A DNA stretch of 64,000 nucleotides from Haloprofundus halophilus. Its GTDB lineage: Archaea; Halobacteriota; Halobacteria; Halobacteriales; Haloferacaceae. Under the pieces are notes generated by a model. It did not search any database, was not told the origin of the DNA, and was given only the letters and a program-made list of their open reading frames with translations. Shown piece by piece: positions 61,809 through 64,000 of this stretch (position 1 is the first letter of the stretch; each line of letters starts with the position of its first letter). The translations under genes and the position numbers were made by a program. Location of the stretch: contig NZ_QQRR01000001.1 in NCBI RefSeq assembly GCF_003439925.1, positions 558,001-622,000 on the forward strand. The letters run 5' to 3'.

Positions 61809-63917
61809 TTATAGTTGGTCCGGGTCGATGGTCAGTCGCACGTCGACCGCCTGTACGCCCGTCTCGTCGCCCTCTTCGGGCAGTGCGACGAGCGGGTTGA
61901 TGTCGAGTTCGAGGATGGCCGGGAAGTCCGAGACGAGCTGCGAGAGCCGCTGGATGGTCTCGACGATGGCGTCGCGGTCCACGGGGTCGCGGCCGCGCGC
62001 GCCGCGCAGCAGCGGCGCGGTCTGAATCTCGTCGGTCATCTCGCGTGCTTCGCTCTCGGAGACGGGCGCGACGCGGAACGTCGTGTCCTCCAGAATCTCG
62101 ACGAAGATGCCGCCGAGACCGAACATCAACAGCGGACCGAACTGCGGGTCGCGGTTCATGCCGACGATGGTCTCGACGCCGTCGTCGAGGTTCACCATCT
62201 CCTGGACCTGGACGCCGAGAATCGTCGCGTCCGGCTGATAGTTCCGCGCCCGCGTGACGAGGTCCTCGTAGGCGTCGAACACCTCTCCGTCTTCGACGCC
62301 CACCTTGACACCCCCGATGTCGGACTTGTGGAGGATATCCGGGCTGACGATCTTCATCACGACGTCGCCGTCGATCTCCTGAGCGGCCGTGACGGCGTCC
62401 TCGGGGCTGTCGACGATGTCGCCCGCCGGAATCGGGATGCCGTAGGCGTCCAAGAGATCCATCGCTTCGACGCCGATGCGGGTGTCGCCGCGGTCGGCCG
62501 CCGCTTCGAGTATCGACCGGACGTGCTCGCGGTCGACGTCGAACTCGACGGGGTCGTCGTACTCGCGCTTGCGGATGTCGCTGTACTCGCCGAGGGCGTC
62601 GAGGCTCTCGACGGCGCGGGCGGGGTCGAAGTAGTTCGGGATGCCCGCTTCGCGCAGGACGCTCTCGGCGGCGTCGACGCGCTCGCCGCCCATGAAGCAG
62701 GCGGCGACCGGTTTGCCGTGTTTCTCGCGGAGTTCGACCGTCGCTTCGGCGAGTTCGCCGTAGTCGAGCACCGCGGTGGGTGCCGAGAGCACGAGCGCGC
62801 AACCGACGTTCTCGTCGGCGAGCGCGACGTCGAGGGCGTCGCGGAAGCGGTCGATGTCGGCGTCGCCGACCACGTCGACCGGGTTGTAGATGTTCCCCTC
62901 CTCGGGCAACTTCTCGCCGAAGGCGTCGAGCGTCTCGTCGGAGAACGTCGCCATCTTCAGCCCCGATTCGCCGACGGCGTCGGTCGCCATCACGCCGGGG
63001 CCGCCGGCGTTCGTGATGACGGCGATGTTCTTCGACTCCGGCAGCGGCTGGTTGGCGAGCATCTGCGCCGCGTCGAACAGCTCCTGCGGCGACGACGCGC
63101 GCAGCACGCCCGCCTGCTCCAGTCCGGCTTCGTAGGCGCGGTCGGAGCCGGCGATGGTCCCGGTGTGCGACGACGCGGCTTGCGCGCCGGCGTCGGTCTT
63201 CCCCGATTTGACGAGCAGAATCGGCGTACTCTGCGTCACCTCGCGGGCGGTGTCGATGAACTCTCGGCCCTCCTCGATGCCTTCGAGGTAGCCGATGACG
63301 ACGTCGGTGTCGGGGTCGTCGCCCCACTCGGCGACGAAGTCGGTCTCGTCCAACACGGCTTTGTTGCCGAGCGAGACGACGTCTTTGAAGCCGACGCCCT
63401 CGTCGTTGGCCCAGTCCAAAACGGCAGTGATGAACGCGCCCGACTGGCTCATGAAGGAGAGGTCGCCTTCGAGGGCGTTGTCGGGGCCGAACGTGGCGTT
63501 CATCCCGTTCGGTGTGCTCATGATTCCGAGGCTGTTCGGTCCGACGAGGTTGATGTCGTACTGCTCGGCCGCCTCGCGAAGTTCGCGTTCGCGGGCTGCG
63601 CCCTCACTACCGGTTTCGCCGAACCCGGCGGTGATGACGACGACGTTGTTCACGCCGCTCTCTCCGGCGTCTCGGACGGCGTCGACGGCGATCTGCGGCG
63701 GCACGACGACCACCGCGAGGTCGGCGTCGCTCTCGCCGACGGAGTCGACGCACGGGAGTCCGAGCACCTCGTCGTAGTTCGGGTTCACCGGCACGACCTC
63801 GCCGTCGTAGTCGTCGACGAGGTTCTGCGTGATGGCGCGGCCGATGGACCCTTCACGCGCAGTCGCGCCGACGACGGCGATGCGTCCCGGCGCGAACAGT
63901 TCAGATAGCGCTCCCAT
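61809..63917 (-). CDS. acd: ADP-forming acetyl-CoA synthetase, fused alpha-beta chain
   Basis: 702 residues from ATG 63917 (a GTG lies one codon upstream). The alpha part (1 to about 460) is a CoA-binding and ligase-CoA domain, with VVGATAREGSIG and the phosphohistidine His251 (SSHTGTIAG). The beta part (about 475-702) is an ATP-grasp domain (VMKIVSPDILHKSDIGGVKVG; ILELDINPLVA). The enzyme converts acetyl-CoA, ADP and phosphate to acetate, ATP and CoA, the ATP-yielding step in haloarchaeal acetate production. In hyperthermophiles the subunits are often separate. CTTATGCG about 25 bases upstream is the likely TATA box. Confidence 0.94.
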   Translation of the reverse strand: MGALSELFAPGRIAVVGATAREGSIGRAITQNLVDDYDGEVVPVNPNYDEVLGLPCVDSVGESDADLAVVVVPPQIAVDAVRDAGESGVNNVVVITAGFGETGSEGAARERELREAAEQYDINLVGPNSLGIMSTPNGMNATFGPDNALEGDLSFMSQSGAFITAVLDWANDEGVGFKDVVSLGNKAVLDETDFVAEWGDDPDTDVVIGYLEGIEEGREFIDTAREVTQSTPILLVKSGKTDAGAQAASSHTGTIAGSDRAYEAGLEQAGVLRASSPQELFDAAQMLANQPLPESKNIAVITNAGGPGVMATDAVGESGLKMATFSDETLDAFGEKLPEEGNIYNPVDVVGDADIDRFRDALDVALADENVGCALVLSAPTAVLDYGELAEATVELREKHGKPVAACFMGGERVDAAESVLREAGIPNYFDPARAVESLDALGEYSDIRKREYDDPVEFDVDREHVRSILEAAADRGDTRIGVEAMDLLDAYGIPIPAGDIVDSPEDAVTAAQEIDGDVVMKIVSPDILHKSDIGGVKVGVEDGEVFDAYEDLVTRARNYQPDATILGVQVQEMVNLDDGVETIVGMNRDPQFGPLLMFGLGGIFVEILEDTTFRVAPVSESEAREMTDEIQTAPLLRGARGRDPVDRDAIVETIQRLSQLVSDFPAILELDINPLVALPEEGDETGVQAVDVRLTIDPDQL

Positions 63918-64000
63918 CACATCCTACTACCCGGCCTCGGCGCATAAGTTCGGGTGTGTGTTCGCTCACGTGGTTCGACGTGTCACTCACAGACGACGGT

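Noticed and set aside
61815-63908. 697-codon plus-strand frame opposite the acetyl-CoA synthetase
   Set aside because: It mirrors the real gene nearly end to end and its composition (Val, Asp, Glu, Arg, Gly) is that of translated antisense. The minus-strand protein has all family motifs.

Overview
The window is a GC-rich chromosomal segment from a halophilic archaeon of the class Halobacteria. The family-specific genes (HalOD1-type and bacterio-opsin-activator-type regulators, GvpO, Agl23) and the very acidic proteins fit the Haloferacales best, but the species cannot be fixed from the sequence alone. Start regions are typically archaeal: TATA-like boxes about 25-30 bases before ATG or GTG, many leaderless or near-leaderless, and many 4-base ATGA overlaps inside operons. 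I see no rRNA, tRNA, CRISPR array, insertion sequence, integrase or prophage. This is mainly core chromosome.

Layout. Bases 1-9.7 kb: the end of an unknown gene, a winged-helix regulator divergent from purA, a PAP2 phosphatase, a Trm112-like protein, a haloarchaeal membrane protein, then a cbiX/DR2241-type pair whose 3' end is tandemly repeated, small conserved haloarchaeal proteins, an orphan GvpO and cysS. 9.8-16.5 kb: a HtrA-like protease, a 45-residue zinc-finger microprotein, an ABC-2 exporter, a Gfo/Idh dehydrogenase, two tandem aldo-keto reductases and a SelW-like protein. 16.6-19.7 kb: a respiratory-oxidase assembly locus (membrane protein with a Cys-x2-Cys, fused CtaA-CtaB heme synthase, divergent coxB). 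19.8-31.8 kb: KDPG-type aldolase, exported and small proteins, a PH-domain pair, a DUF4349-type lipoprotein, IMPase-family phosphatase, S9 peptidase, OYE-family flavoenzyme and DoxX. 32-41 kb: a Hel308-like helicase with a short C-terminus, membrane protein, HalOD1 protein, aspartate aminotransferase with ribH, Agl23, and purKE. 41.2-51.7 kb: an 11-gene complex I operon, nuoA-B-CD-H-I-J1-J2-K-L-M-N. 52-55.4 kb: a TrkA_N-DHH phosphoesterase, a CBS-ParB protein and four small genes. 55.8-63.9 kb: zinc alcohol dehydrogenase, PAS-GAF-HTH10 regulator, Tat-exported subtilase, DRTGG protein and a fused ADP-forming acetyl-CoA synthetase.

How the genes work together. The nuo operon makes a proton-pumping quinone reductase without NuoE, NuoF or NuoG. 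The ctaA-ctaB fusion and coxB belong to the terminal oxidase of the same chain, although no coxA is present here. purA, purK and purE serve purine synthesis; ribH serves flavin; the ADP-forming acetyl-CoA synthetase turns acetyl-CoA into acetate plus ATP. The least understood pieces are the DHH and CBS-ParB neighbours, the Cys-x2-Cys membrane protein beside ctaB, the zinc-ribbon microproteins, and several well-formed palindromes in noncoding stretches.
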